Source: Chloroflexota bacterium (GTDB lineage Bacteria > Chloroflexota > Chloroflexia > JAMDCE01). Taken from it: a stretch of 16,134 nt of DNA. Below the pieces are notes generated by a model. It ran no database searches. It saw only the letters and a program-made list of their open reading frames with translations, and was not told the origin of the DNA. Location: NCBI GenBank assembly GCA_023489135.1, contig JAMDCE010000123.1:1-16134 (forward strand), given 5' to 3'. This document shows, in pieces, positions 6,874 to 15,339 of this stretch. Position 1 is the first letter of the stretch; every line of letters begins with the position of its first letter. A program made the position numbers and the translations under genes.

Positions 6874-8301
6874 TCAGGAGGCACGTGGTATTGGCTTGCC
6901 CACTACACTGGAAACGCTCAGCTTTCGCACAGACGCGGGCGATATGTGAGTGGGCATTTTCCAGCTGATGTGCGGAACCTGGATGAACGCGCCCTGCTTG
7001 GCCAGCTTGGTCCGAATCAGGTACTCGATCTTGCCCATGAGGTTTTCAATGACCTCTTCCCAGGTGTGCCGTTGCGCCGTCAAGCGGCCCGCCTTTCGGA
7101 TTCTTGACTTCTCTTCGGCGCGCTCGTCCAGGTAAAGCGCGTACTCCACTATCTCGTCCGGAGCGCCCGTCTCCAGAACGATGGCGTTTTCCAGCGGGTC
7201 GGCGTAGTCCTCTCCGGTGCAGCCCGTATACACCACCCCACCGGCGGCCATTGCCTCCAGTCCTTGCAGGCCAAACGGCTCGTGGTCGCTGTCCGCCAGC
7301 ACTCCGTCGCTCACAGCGTAGAGAAGCCGAACGGTCTCCTCCGCGAGATCGCAGGTCACGTGGATGATATCGGCGGCCGATGCGGCCAGCAGGGCGGCAA
7401 TTTGACCGTCGACCCCGGTTTCGGGACCCTCTATGTGCCTGACGTCGAGACCCCCGGCCCTGGCGGTACCCAAGACGCCGGCTTCGTAGGCTCCGGACCC
7501 GTGGTCGCGGCGAGCACAGCCGGCTATCAAGATCGACCGTTTGCCGCGAGCCTTGAGACGCGCGAGGGCCTCGATGGCCGAATCCCAGCGCTTGCCCGGG
7601 TGCCAGTCGCACAACTTCATCAGTAGAATGGCGTCGCCGAAACCCTTTCGCAGCGTCGCCATCTTGCGCTCGTCGGGTTTCAGCAGCAGCCGTCGCGGTA
7701 TTCCGTTGGGAATTACCAGCGGATTGATGCCCAGGTTCCACATCACGTGCTTCATGTACTTGCTCACGGTCGTGATGGAGGCGCTCCGGGCCAGCCTCGG
7801 CCAGTCGATGCGGTCGAAAGATCGAAGGTCGTTGGCGTTCCACAAGGTGAGCACCCTCTCGTCCAACCCTTCAATGCGAGACATGTCGGCAATGCGGCAG
7901 ATCGCGTCGACCGAATGCCACTCCTCACCTTGCACCACCACCAGCTTCCCTTTGAGGGCAGAGCGCTTGATGATCTCGCCCACCACGAAGGGGGGAGCCG
8001 ACCCATTGAAATCCCATAGCTTGTCATCCTCCGCCTGATAAACGCCCTGGGGGTGGTAGCGGCTGATCCATTGGCACCAGCGGTGCAGATGTAGCTTGCC
8101 GTTGCCAACTTCCTCGTGCCCGGGAGCATCGGGGTCCCCCACGAACAGCAAGTGGGTTTCGAACCCCAGTCTGGCCAGGGTCTCCGACAGGTTTGAGACC
8201 CTTTCCCCAAGCCTTCCGGCCCGAGAGTAGGGGTCGGGTCCCTCGAAGGATAAGAGCACAAAAGTGGTGTTGTCTCGCCTTACTGCTTCTACCGACCGCA
8301 T
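6874..8301 (-). CDS. GT-B glycosyltransferase (GT4-like)
   Basis: The 475-residue protein has a GT-B fold pattern. The N-terminal Rossmann half begins FVLLSFEGPDPYSRAGRLGE, with the loop where glycogen synthase-like GTs show a Gly-rich turn. The linker region is SASITTVSKYMKHVMWNLGI, then NPLVIPNGIP, and the donor-binding half contains the E-x7-E motif EPFGLQGLE near residues 341-349 followed by AMAAGG. It is cytoplasmic with no membrane segment, and likely transfers a nucleotide-activated hexose in cell-surface glycan synthesis. The ATG at 8301 has only a weak upstream GGAAAG; the frame stays open further upstream but without domain content. It is the third gene of the minus-strand glycan cluster, 106 nt after the flippase fusion. 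Sugar and acceptor cannot be read from sequence. Confidence 0.85.
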   Translation of the reverse strand: MRSVEAVRRDNTTFVLLSFEGPDPYSRAGRLGERVSNLSETLARLGFETHLLFVGDPDAPGHEEVGNGKLHLHRWCQWISRYHPQGVYQAEDDKLWDFNGSAPPFVVGEIIKRSALKGKLVVVQGEEWHSVDAICRIADMSRIEGLDERVLTLWNANDLRSFDRIDWPRLARSASITTVSKYMKHVMWNLGINPLVIPNGIPRRLLLKPDERKMATLRKGFGDAILLMKLCDWHPGKRWDSAIEALARLKARGKRSILIAGCARRDHGSGAYEAGVLGTARAGGLDVRHIEGPETGVDGQIAALLAASAADIIHVTCDLAEETVRLLYAVSDGVLADSDHEPFGLQGLEAMAAGGVVYTGCTGEDYADPLENAIVLETGAPDEIVEYALYLDERAEEKSRIRKAGRLTAQRHTWEEVIENLMGKIEYLIRTKLAKQGAFIQVPHISWKMPTHISPASVRKLSVSSVVGKPIPRAS

Positions 8302-8407
8302 CAAAATACTCGCTTTCCGGTGCACGCGCAAGAGTCGTTTCAGCCTGGAGGTATAGCACCGTCTCAATGCCCGCAAGAATCGTGCCAGTCCTGCTAGCTT
8401 GGGAGGA

Positions 8408-11400
8408 TCAGATTGCCTCGACCGGGGTCGAGGGCTTTTCGCGGCCCAGCAATCGACGGGCCAGGGCGCGGTCGTCGGCGGTGAAGGTGCGCAATGCCGC
8501 CAGCGACCCGACGTAGATGAACGCACCCAGAAGGAAAAGCAGGAAGGGGTTGGCGTATTGGAACAGCCACAGGACGGTTGCCATTATGGCCGATGCCACA
8601 ATGGGCCTGGCCGCTATGGAGAGCAACGGCAGGGAACCGATATGCCGGTGCAGGCAGTAGAGGAAGGGTGTCAGGAGAACGATCTCAGACAGTATGGTGA
8701 TAATGGCGGCCCCCACATAGCTGTACCTGGGGATGAGGATCAGGTTGCCCGAGATGTTGAAGGCGGCCGCGATGACGAAGCTGAGGGTGATGAATCTCTG
8801 CTGGTTGAGCGCGATCAGAACGTATTGGGTCACGCTGTTCAGGTAGCTGAAAGGCAGGAACAATATCACGGCCTGGAGGGCGATGACCGAGTGCGGGAGG
8901 TACTGCCGTCCGCCAAAGAGCAGGACGATGGGCTCGGCGAGAAAGAAGGTGCCTACCGCTATCGGCACGCCTACCATCAGCAGCAGCCTCACCGCCAGGA
9001 TGTAGGCACGAACAAAGCTCTCCCGGGAGGAATCGGCATAGCGCGACAGAACCGGAAACAGAGCGACCGTAAACGAGGTGGGGATGATGCTGAGGCCGTC
9101 GATAAACTTGTAGGCCGTAGCATAGAAGCCCACGATCACCGGCCCCTTGATCCATTGCAGCAGCACTATGTCGATGCGGAAGAAGAGGGTTGCCAGCAGG
9201 ATGTTAATCATCAACGGCAGCGACACGCCCATCATCCCTCGGGAAAGCTTCCAGTCGAGCTCCAGGCGTGGCTTGAAGAGAACGCCCCTGACTAGAAAGC
9301 CAAAGATCAGGGCGGTCAGCAAGTTCACCAGGATCGAGACCGCGGCCAGCCCCACGAATCCCCAACCGGCCAACAGCGCTACAACCCCCAGGGTGACTTT
9401 GAGCAGCGTGGTCACCAGGCTGATGGCGGCGGGATACTCCATGCGCTCGTGGGCATAAAACACCGAGCTCAAAGCGCCGGCGATGTTGGCCGGAACCAGG
9501 GCAACGGCCAGGAGAACAATGGCCCAAACCGTGGCGGCGTCGAGCCCGTTAGTGGCCTGCCAGAACAGGATAAGGCCGGCGATGATAGGTGCCGACCCGG
9601 CGGTCAGCAGCAGACGCACGATGGCGGTGTTGGCCAGATAGCGGTTGCCCAGGCTGCGATCCTTGGCCACCTCACGCGTGAGCAGGGTGTTAAGCCCGAA
9701 GCTGGTGAGAATCTCAAAGTAGCCCACCACGATTATGGCGAAGGTGTACTTGCCGATGTTCTCCGGCCCCAGAAGACGAAGCATCAGCATAGCGAAGGCG
9801 GCGTCCACCGCCTTGTTGAGCAGTTGGGTAGCCATGGGTGCGATGCTGTTTCGCGCCACCCTCTGAGAGGTTCGCGATGGCTGGCGGAAGAGGCGGCCCA
9901 GGAAGATCATAGCCCCCGCGCATAAGACCACCGCCAGGCCGGTGAAGGAGCCGAGCAGACCGATCTTGAACGACACGGGGCTGTACTTGAACTCAACGAC
10001 GTGGGCGCCCGATGGCACTTCGATGGCTCGAAAAGCCCCATCGGCCCGGTAGATGTCAACCTCCTGGCCGTCTACCCTCGCCTCCCATCCGGTGAAGAAG
10101 GAATCCGATAGTACCAGCAGGGCAGTCCTGGGGCTACTGACCTCCAGCGTGACGGCGTTGGCCTTGTACGCGCGAATGGTGGGGACCGGCAGCTCTCCCG
10201 GTCCGCCGGCCAGCTGCCGTCCGGACGGCCATTTCTCGAGGACCACCTGACTGCGGGGATCGAAGGCCGGGGAGCGAAGCTCGGAGAGCGCCTGCTCGCG
10301 GCTTTGCGCCGCAATTACCCTATCCACCAGGAAGGCGCGAGGCATCACCCGCGTATTCTCGTAAACGCGCACGTCGCCGTCGTGAACCAGCTTGAAGCCG
10401 CCGGCGCGGACCTCTTGCTTGCTGAGCACGTATTTCACGTTCATCAGATCGAGAAGCGGCGATTCGAGCGAGGACGGCCTGTCCAGCGTCTTGATCATGC
10501 TGTATAGGAGGCCGTAGGGCTCCTCGAAGGACCGCCAGAACTCGACGTATTGCTTTAGAATGATGGTGTCGTACCCGCGAATGTCCTGGAAGCCGGACTT
10601 CATGGCCAGGTTGGGCTTCAGAACGTCCTCTGGGCCGAAGCTGGCGACCCGAAAGATGCTATTATCTTGCTTGAGGAAGTTGATGGACGGCGGCGTAGCC
10701 TGCGCCAGCTGGGGATCGGTGCGGGAATTGAAGTTGTAGCCGGCGATGAAGAGATCTATGATGATGAGGAGGATGGCTAGTTGTTGCCAGAGAGGGCTAG
10801 GGTGAGGGCGCGGCCCCCACGGCCTGCGAGGCGAGACCTGCGACAGCATCACCACCGCGCCGGAGGCGGCCAGCAGCAGCCCGAAGATCAGGATGCTGCG
10901 GAATTCGTAGGAGTAGAGCATCTGGCCGGAGGCAAACACCTCCTTAAGACGGTCGGAGCGCTGGAGGATCTCGTTGGCCACCGCCAGCGAGCGGCCGGCG
11001 GCGACGCGGCTGGCCAGGAGGCCGAGCAGGATCAGCGAGCCCAGGCCCAGCAAGGCTAGCCCGAGCAAGGATAGTCGCGAGATGCCTTCCGACCGGTTTC
11101 GGCCAATGGCTCTTGCGTTTTCGGCCAGCGCCCCGGCGCCGATGCCGGCCAGGACGATGATGCTCATGGAGTAGGGGTAGACCCAGCGAAAGGGCGTGTG
11201 CAGTTGGTCGAATCCGGGAATGCCGAAAAAGAAGATGGCGTAGAGCGGCGTCCCGAAGGCCAGCAGCAGGGAGAAGGTGCCGTAGCCCAGGAATATCCAG
11301 GTGTAGCGGTTGCGCCGCCAGAACACGGCCACTATGGCCAGCACCAGGGGCAAGATGCCGACGTAGCTGGCGGCCTCGACGTAGTTCTTGATGCCCCAGA

Positions 11401-12490
11401 AGACCGTGCCCGGTGGATCGGTCGGTCGACCCAGGAAATTGTTGCCGATTACCTTGGTCTTGAGATCGATAAAATCGAAATAGGTGTGCTGAGCCGGATT
11501 CCCGAAGAAGTCCGGCATCACAAAGCTGAAGACCTGCATCTTGGGCAGCGCCCAGCCGATCACGTCCGAGTAGGTGGAGAAGCCGCTGCGGAAGTTCTCG
11601 CGGATGACTTCTTGAAAAGGAAACAACTGCGCGGCGGCCAGTCCGGCGCCCAACGAGACCATCGCCAGCAGCAACAAGGCGGTCCGTAGAACGCTCATAA
11701 CCTGGCGCACGTGCCACCAGGCGACGATCAAGCGGCTAGCGCTGTAGTAAGCGATGGTGAAAAGCACGTAGAAGCTGTATTCCATGTGCCCGGCCAGGAA
11801 CTGCAGCCCCAGCACTACTGCCCCGGCGATCGGCCAGATGATCGAGCGGTATCCGGGGCCCGGCCGGGCGCCTCCGCTCCGTCGCGCCACCGTGCTTTCG
11901 GCGTTGTCTCTCACCGTCAGCTCGATCAGGGCCAGAAGCAGAGGGGTCCAGATAGCGGTGCTGAGGACCATGGGCCAGAGGAAGCTCGTGACCAGAACCA
12001 GGCAGAGCTCGAAGGCCAGCGCCGAGATGAGAGCCCCGAAGCGCACCACGCCGATGGTGCGAAGGTAAATGTACATCGAGAGGGCGCCCAAGAACAGATG
12101 AAGCGCCGTGAACCATCCGTAGGCGGAGACCACGGGCAGGAGATAGAACAGTATGCCCAGCGGATACAACACGGCGTATTGTCCGGCGGCCAGGAACGGG
12201 ACGCCCGAGAAGGTATACGGGTTCCAAAGCGGAATCTCCCCGTGCAGCAGGCTTTCGCGGGCGAAGGACTTCCAGGAGATGTTCTGAAACACCGCGTCGC
12301 TGATGAGGTTGTTGTGCGGTGTCGTGATGCCAAGGCCGGCGGCGAGCGCATCGTAGGGAGGGATGGCAAAGAGGTTGTCCAGAGGCAGCAGCGCCTTGCC
12401 GCCAACAGTCACGTCCCAGAGGAAGCCGACGGCGAGTGCCAGCAGCGCCAGCGCCACCAGCGCGTCGGGATGCTTCAACCTGCTCAACAA
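8408..12490 (-). CDS. YfhO-family membrane protein fused to Wzx-type flippase
   Basis: One uninterrupted 1360-codon frame joins two normally separate proteins. Residues 1 to about 870 match the YfhO membrane family, GT-C-like. They show many hydrophobic helices, the luminal motif SLLHGEIPLWNPYTFSGVPF, and a soluble C-terminal part with the typical DSFFTGWEARVDGQEVDIYR and GAHVVEFKYSP strands. After a short Arg-rich linker (RLFRQPSRTSQRVAR), residues about 878-1350 are a MOP-superfamily oligosaccharide flippase. It has N-terminal QLLNKAVDAAFAMLMLRLLG, ENIGKYTFA, LTREVAKD, then helices to residue ~1330. The start is set at TTG 12490 because GGGAGG lies 8 nt upstream; a GTG at 12544 adds 18 residues but has no ribosome-binding site. 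The protein probably flips a lipid-linked glycan and modifies or polymerises it outside. Confidence 0.88.
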   Translation of the reverse strand: MLSRLKHPDALVALALLALAVGFLWDVTVGGKALLPLDNLFAIPPYDALAAGLGITTPHNNLISDAVFQNISWKSFARESLLHGEIPLWNPYTFSGVPFLAAGQYAVLYPLGILFYLLPVVSAYGWFTALHLFLGALSMYIYLRTIGVVRFGALISALAFELCLVLVTSFLWPMVLSTAIWTPLLLALIELTVRDNAESTVARRSGGARPGPGYRSIIWPIAGAVVLGLQFLAGHMEYSFYVLFTIAYYSASRLIVAWWHVRQVMSVLRTALLLLAMVSLGAGLAAAQLFPFQEVIRENFRSGFSTYSDVIGWALPKMQVFSFVMPDFFGNPAQHTYFDFIDLKTKVIGNNFLGRPTDPPGTVFWGIKNYVEAASYVGILPLVLAIVAVFWRRNRYTWIFLGYGTFSLLLAFGTPLYAIFFFGIPGFDQLHTPFRWVYPYSMSIIVLAGIGAGALAENARAIGRNRSEGISRLSLLGLALLGLGSLILLGLLASRVAAGRSLAVANEILQRSDRLKEVFASGQMLYSYEFRSILIFGLLLAASGAVVMLSQVSPRRPWGPRPHPSPLWQQLAILLIIIDLFIAGYNFNSRTDPQLAQATPPSINFLKQDNSIFRVASFGPEDVLKPNLAMKSGFQDIRGYDTIILKQYVEFWRSFEEPYGLLYSMIKTLDRPSSLESPLLDLMNVKYVLSKQEVRAGGFKLVHDGDVRVYENTRVMPRAFLVDRVIAAQSREQALSELRSPAFDPRSQVVLEKWPSGRQLAGGPGELPVPTIRAYKANAVTLEVSSPRTALLVLSDSFFTGWEARVDGQEVDIYRADGAFRAIEVPSGAHVVEFKYSPVSFKIGLLGSFTGLAVVLCAGAMIFLGRLFRQPSRTSQRVARNSIAPMATQLLNKAVDAAFAMLMLRLLGPENIGKYTFAIIVVGYFEILTSFGLNTLLTREVAKDRSLGNRYLANTAIVRLLLTAGSAPIIAGLILFWQATNGLDAATVWAIVLLAVALVPANIAGALSSVFYAHERMEYPAAISLVTTLLKVTLGVVALLAGWGFVGLAAVSILVNLLTALIFGFLVRGVLFKPRLELDWKLSRGMMGVSLPLMINILLATLFFRIDIVLLQWIKGPVIVGFYATAYKFIDGLSIIPTSFTVALFPVLSRYADSSRESFVRAYILAVRLLLMVGVPIAVGTFFLAEPIVLLFGGRQYLPHSVIALQAVILFLPFSYLNSVTQYVLIALNQQRFITLSFVIAAAFNISGNLILIPRYSYVGAAIITILSEIVLLTPFLYCLHRHIGSLPLLSIAARPIVASAIMATVLWLFQYANPFLLFLLGAFIYVGSLAALRTFTADDRALARRLLGREKPSTPVEAI

Positions 12491-12580
12491 CCCGTGAGCC
12501 TCCCACTTAGAATGCGCATCAAAACCTTCCGCTCTGTAGCGCACTTTGTAGAACGGACAAACGGGGCAGAGGTATCGGCA

Positions 12581-13291
12581 CTAGTAGCGCCATTTTATCT
12601 GCCACACGCGCCAGGCCGCTTCGAGGCCGATGTTGGCCGACATCTTCGACTTTCCCCTGACGCGGTCGGGAAAGACTATCGGCACCTCGCCGACGCGCAG
12701 GCCCTTCTTCTCGCAGGAATAGGCTATTTCGACCTGAAAGGCGTAGCCCTGCGAAGAGACTTTGTTCAGATCCAGGATTTCCAGGGCCGACCTCCGGAAG
12801 CACTTGAAGCCGGCGGTCGAATCGTGCACCTTGAGGCCGAGAACCATCCGGGCATAGATGGAGTTGCCCCACCAGCTTAGGAAGCGACGCCACAGGCTCC
12901 AGTTGGCATCCACCCCGCCGCCCGGGATGTAGCGCGAGCCCACCGCGATGTCGTGCTCCTGGGCAACCTCCAGCAGCTTGGGAACGTAGGAAGGGGAGTG
13001 AGAGAAATCGGCGTCCATTTCGAAGATGAAATCCGCTCCCCGGCTCAAAGCGTAGCGAAACCCGGCTAGGTAGGCGGTGCCCAGACCGAGCTTACCTTCA
13101 CGATGGATGACGTGAATCTTGCCGGGGCGCTCCTGGGCCAGGCGCTCGGCGATGTCACCGGTCCCGTCGGGGGAGTTGTCGTCGACAACCAGCATCTCCA
13201 GACCCTCTAGACCCAGAGAGAACAAGGCCGACACCATATCCGGCAGATTCTCGGCCTCGTTATAGGTTGGCATCACGACCATTACTTTCAC
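12581..13291 (-). CDS. Polyprenol-phosphate mannosyltransferase-like GT2
   Basis: The 236-residue GT-A enzyme resembles dolichyl/polyprenol-phosphate mannose synthase (DPM1 type). This class transfers a hexose from a nucleotide sugar to polyprenyl phosphate at the inner membrane face. Motifs are MPTYNEAENLP (7-17), VVDDNSPDGT with DD at 37-38, the metal-binding EMDADFSHSP with DAD at 93-95, VGSRYIPGG, DSTAGFKCFRR, and the C-terminal FPDRVRGKSKMS. It lacks the GtrA-like C-terminal membrane domain found in some homologues. GTG 13291 is used as start (GGTGGGGGG upstream); an ATG 9 nt further in is a possible alternative. It is the first gene of the glycan cluster and likely provides the lipid-linked sugar used by the next genes. 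Confidence 0.92.
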   Translation of the reverse strand: MKVMVVMPTYNEAENLPDMVSALFSLGLEGLEMLVVDDNSPDGTGDIAERLAQERPGKIHVIHREGKLGLGTAYLAGFRYALSRGADFIFEMDADFSHSPSYVPKLLEVAQEHDIAVGSRYIPGGGVDANWSLWRRFLSWWGNSIYARMVLGLKVHDSTAGFKCFRRSALEILDLNKVSSQGYAFQVEIAYSCEKKGLRVGEVPIVFPDRVRGKSKMSANIGLEAAWRVWQIKWRY

Positions 13292-13321
13292 GTCACACCC
13301 CCCACCCGGAAATGCGGGAAG

Positions 13322-13351
13322 ATTATACTATAGCGGCTGGAAGCAAGTCTA
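13322..13351 (-). promoter_or_regulatory. Sigma70 promoter of the glycan gene cluster
   Basis: The minus strand has a perfect TATAAT (13322-13327), also preceded by CTATAG, and TAGACT (13346-13351, 4/6 match to -35) at 18 bp spacing. The predicted start gives a leader of about 20-25 nt before GTG 13291. The -10 box is convincing; the -35 is moderate. Confidence 0.6.
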
Positions 13352-13390
13352 CACGTGTGAAAGGTGCGAATGGGGAAAACTTCAGTGCTA

Positions 13391-13410
13391 AGAGCCCGAA
13401 AAGGGGCTCT
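13391..13410. repeat. Hairpin AGAGCCC-N6-GGGCTCT
   Basis: A 7-bp perfect stem with loop GAAAAG lies between hypA and the GT2 gene. Neither strand has a following T tract, so it is not a classic intrinsic terminator, although it lies 107 nt beyond the hypA stop. It is grouped with the dispersed-repeat-like sequence beside it. Confidence 0.45.
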
Positions 13411-13468
13411 GATCAACGCCGCCAACCCGAAATGGGAGGATCTGGCCAGAAACTGGTTCTCTACAGGA

Positions 13469-13507
13469 GATTCTTCGCCTCTGCTCCGCTGCGGCTCAGA
13501 ATGACGG
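13469..13507. repeat. Dispersed-repeat-like sequence
   Basis: The segment with GATTCTTCGCCTCTGC at one end and GGCTCAGAATGACGG at the other matches, from memory, a widespread class of short intergenic repeats (GATTCTTCGC...CTCAGAATGAC). These are seen in many bacterial genomes, including Chloroflexota. It contains the small palindrome CCGC-T-GCGG. Antisense translation gives the well-known spurious peptide HSEPQRSRGEES. Confidence 0.5.
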
Positions 13508-13517
13508 TTGATTAGGG

Positions 13518-13901
13518 CTAATCGGCCTCCAATGCTATACCGGTGACCTCGCACTCCTTACCCTGGATGATGGTGACTTTGCCGCCGCAGGCGGAGCAGG
13601 AGAAGAGGGGGAGGGGTCCCGATAGACTATCCGGGCCGCTCTCCAGGGAAAAGGAAACCTTCCGCTCTTTGTCGCAGACCTGGCAGCGAACGATTCCCTC
13701 TGATTCCTGGATCGATAGCTCGGAGTCCTGCAAAGGCGTTCCTTTGGTCAGGATTTCGTAGGTCAGCTTGACCTGGGGAATGCTGAGGAAGGTGAGCTGT
13801 CCGATAACTAGGTCAACCCGAACTACTTTGGTGGCCTCGTTTTCCTGGGCCACCCGCGAGACCGTAGCCACTATGCGGGAAGTGATGCCGAACTCGTGCA
13901 A
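13518..13901 (-). CDS. hypA: Hydrogenase maturation nickel metallochaperone HypA
   Basis: HypA delivers Ni2+ to the large subunit of [NiFe]-hydrogenase together with HypB. The 127-residue protein starts MHEFGI, with the invariant Ni-binding His2. Its zinc site is two CxxC motifs, C73-QV-C76 and C102-SA-C105. The last strands (VTIIQGKECEVTGIALE) are typical. The start codon is TTG, directly abutting the hypB TAG, with GGGGAG inside the end of hypB serving as ribosome-binding site. Any later start would lose the Ni-binding His2. No hydrogenase structural genes are in the window. Confidence 0.95.
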   Translation of the reverse strand: MHEFGITSRIVATVSRVAQENEATKVVRVDLVIGQLTFLSIPQVKLTYEILTKGTPLQDSELSIQESEGIVRCQVCDKERKVSFSLESGPDSLSGPLPLFSCSACGGKVTIIQGKECEVTGIALEAD

Positions 13902-14624
13902 CTATCCACGCTCCCCGATCAGCGACTTAATCAGCTCCGGAATGCCCGTGCCGTCTTTACAGCTGACTTCGAAGATGCGGGCGCGCGGGTTCACCGACTT
14001 CAGATCTCGCACGAGGCCGGCAACGTCTACGCCTAGGAGCGGGGCCACATCCATCTTGTTGATGACCACGTAGTCCATTTCCGCGAACACGTGGGGGTGT
14101 TTGACGGCCACGTAGGGTCCCTCGGTAGCGCTGATCACCACCAGCCGCCGGTGTGAGCCGAGGGGGAAATCGGCGGGACAGATAAGATTACCCACGTTCT
14201 CCACGATTATCAGGTCAAGGCCGTCCAGGTCCAATTGGTCCAGAACGCTGCGGACCAGAGGGGCGTCCAGATGGCATTCCTTGCCCGTGTTCACCTGGAT
14301 GGCCTGTACCCCGTGCTGCAGAACCCTGTCCTGGTCTATGGTCGTGGCCAGGTCTCCGTTAAGGACAACCATGCGGTGGCTCTCTCGCAGATGGCGGGCG
14401 AGCTGCTCCACCAGAGAGGTCTTTCCGGTTCCCACCGAGCCCATGATGTCGATCATGATAATACCGTGCTCGTCCAGAAGCTTACGGTTGGCCTCGGCCA
14501 GTTCCTGATGGTCCTTGAGGAAGTCAATCTTCAATTCGATTTCTCTGATCCTGCCCTCGGCGTCCGTAAGCTTCTTCAAGGGATTATCCTTTCGCGGCTT
14601 CAAACCTGGCGGCGCGCTCGACAT
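13902..14624 (-). CDS. hypB: Hydrogenase nickel incorporation GTPase HypB
   Basis: HypB is the GTPase that drives nickel insertion into [NiFe]-hydrogenase. The 240-residue protein has the P-loop GSVGTGKTS (62-70), DLATTIDQDR (91-100), and the metal-site CHLDA with C117 and H118. It continues with ENVGNLICPADFPLGSH with C149 and the NKMD guanine motif (189-192). It has neither the N-terminal His-rich nickel store nor the CxxCGC site, only an ~50-residue charged helix (17-50). The ATG at 14624 overlaps the preceding ferredoxin gene by 41 nt. A TTG at 14579 with AAAGGA upstream would avoid the overlap and still leave the GTPase domain whole, so the start is uncertain. hypA follows with no gap. 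Confidence 0.95.
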   Translation of the reverse strand: MSSAPPGLKPRKDNPLKKLTDAEGRIREIELKIDFLKDHQELAEANRKLLDEHGIIMIDIMGSVGTGKTSLVEQLARHLRESHRMVVLNGDLATTIDQDRVLQHGVQAIQVNTGKECHLDAPLVRSVLDQLDLDGLDLIIVENVGNLICPADFPLGSHRRLVVISATEGPYVAVKHPHVFAEMDYVVINKMDVAPLLGVDVAGLVRDLKSVNPRARIFEVSCKDGTGIPELIKSLIGERG

Positions 14625-15216
14625 TGATCCTGGTATGCAAATCGACGAAACTCAAGGACTGCAGGGGCTTACTCTCTTTTTCCACCAGGCGGGCTGCACC
14701 TGTGGAGCAACGGGAGATGCAGACGCCGCAACCGATGCACCAGTCCCGATCCACCTTGGCCACTTCGTTTTCGATTGTCACGGCAGCCACCGGGCAGATA
14801 TCCACGCAGTTTTCGCAGGCCGTACATTCATCTTCGTCGGTTTCCCGCAGGAAGTAAGTGGCCATGAGCAGATCACGAGGCACCTGCCTGCGCCGAATGG
14901 GGCCCACGTTCCAGCAGGCATCCCCGCAGCAGTTGCAGATGTGCTTCATGTCCTCCCCCGTGTTGTCGACAAAGTGAACCAGCCCCTCGCGGTCCGCCTT
15001 GTGCAGCACTTCCAGGGCTTCTTCGTGGGAGATCTCCTTGGCCAATCCCGCTTCTATGACTATCTCGGCCAGCTCGTTCATTTTGAGGCAGACGTCGTTG
15101 GAATGGCCGCAGCTTTTGCCGTTGGCGATCTCGTAGCGCACCCGGCAGGGACACTGCGCCACGGCGACCTTAGTGGCCTTTTCGATCACTTTCTCGATGG
15201 TCTCGGATGGATACAC
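14584..15216 (-). CDS. Multi-cluster ferredoxin-like protein, C-terminal part
   Basis: The 210-residue frame carries two classic 4Fe-4S sites, C131-x2-C134-x2-C137-x3-C141 and C160-x2-C163-x2-C166-x3-C170. Before them lies a Cys-rich domain (CPC at 22-24, C36, C43, and CNCCGDAC at 95-102 with Cys at 94-101). It probably transfers electrons. The GTG at 15216 is the first possible start, but coding-like sequence in the same frame (IKPFRYIPTTEAIDPQW) extends 35 codons further upstream to a TGA at 15322-15324, with no start codon in it. This indicates it is the back half of a longer gene whose front half is at 15340-15726. Its end overlaps hypB, which suggests co-transcription with hypBA. Confidence 0.75.
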   Translation of the reverse strand: MYPSETIEKVIEKATKVAVAQCPCRVRYEIANGKSCGHSNDVCLKMNELAEIVIEAGLAKEISHEEALEVLHKADREGLVHFVDNTGEDMKHICNCCGDACWNVGPIRRRQVPRDLLMATYFLRETDEDECTACENCVDICPVAAVTIENEVAKVDRDWCIGCGVCISRCSTGAARLVEKESKPLQSLSFVDLHTRINVERAARFEAAKG

Positions 15217-15339
15217 GTTTTGCCACTGAGGGTCGATGGCTTCCGTCGTGGGGATGTACCGGAACGGCTTGATGCTGCTCTTGGTGTGAAAATCTATCTG
15301 AGCTTGTATGTGCTCCGGATCTCAGCTATCGTAGCCCTA

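Noticed and set aside
8399..9295. Plus-strand open frame of 298 codons
   Set aside because: It is the antisense shadow of the flippase domain, with Q/D/E/R-rich composition and no RBS or domain.
11711..12880. Long plus-strand open frame of 389 codons
   Set aside because: It is antisense to the flippase fusion and GT2 genes, with low-complexity E/Q/R/G-rich residues typical of the shadow of a high-GC gene.
13391..13410. Intrinsic terminator for hypA or GT2
   Set aside because: The hairpin has no T tract on either strand, so it is kept only as a repeat.
13288..13554. Minus-strand 88-codon ORF
   Set aside because: It covers a promoter and a repeat, and encodes the familiar spurious HSEPQRSRGEES peptide.
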